Below, in pieces: positions 14,039-14,039 of a stretch of 14,039 nt of DNA. Numbering within the stretch: position 1 is the first letter of the stretch; the number at the start of each line of letters is the position of its first letter. The position numbers were made by a program, and so were the translations under genes. Source of the stretch: Flavobacteriales bacterium (GTDB lineage: Bacteria > Bacteroidota > Bacteroidia > Flavobacteriales > Crocinitomicaceae); assembly GCA_947375085.1 (NCBI GenBank), contig CANCEQ010000065.1:1-14039 (forward strand). The letters are read 5' to 3'. The notes beneath the pieces are model-generated. The model did no database searches. It saw only the letters and a program-made list of their open reading frames with translations, and was not told the origin of the DNA.

Positions 14039-14039
14039 C

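Overview
The window is an AT-rich stretch of a Bacteroidota chromosome, most likely from the order Flavobacteriales. A Crocinitomicaceae/Fluviicola-like member is a guess. The evidence is the DAHP synthase–chorismate mutase fusion, the BFN nuclease with a C-terminal UVR motif, the DUF5686 outer-membrane protein, Bacteroidota-type -7 boxes (TAnnTTTG) and the near absence of strong Shine-Dalgarno sites. There are no mobile elements, tRNA or rRNA genes, or CRISPR arrays. Genes are dense and intact.

Layout. 150-1856 (+): etfB-etfA, the electron-transfer flavoprotein, closed by a strong terminator at 1900-1937. 1963-5210 (+): a BFN-family nuclease, a LuxE-like acyl-activating enzyme, a half-size TSUP membrane transporter and an M20 amidohydrolase, the last two overlapping. 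5200-7093 (-): the aromatic operon pheA followed by the DAHP synthase/chorismate mutase fusion, converging on and overlapping the M20 gene. 7297-9474 (-): recQ helicase. 9475-9828: a 354-bp divergent intergenic region. 9829-13846 (+): tatC, a DUF5686 outer-membrane barrel protein and lptB, an envelope-biogenesis run. 13895-14038 (-): a 47-residue putative lipoprotein with its own terminator.

The most notable result lies between recQ and pheA, in about 200 bp with no long reading frame. Read on the minus strand it holds a complete classical attenuator: a consensus Bacteroidota promoter overlapping the recQ stop codon; a 17-residue leader peptide with seven phenylalanines (MTQNFNFFFFSFFHKCD); a pairing of the Phe codons with a downstream purine segment; an alternative antiterminator; and a perfect 10-bp terminator with a U-tract just before pheA. 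This is a PheL-type Phe-tRNA sensor. It would control both prephenate dehydratase and the committing steps of aromatic synthesis (DAHP synthase, chorismate mutase), because the two genes are only 7 bp apart.

Functionally the window joins central redox metabolism (ETF), phenylalanine synthesis with its regulation, DNA repair (RecQ) and envelope assembly (TatC export, outer-membrane protein, LPS export ATPase). The tatC promoter sits so close to its ATG that its mRNA is probably leaderless or nearly so.
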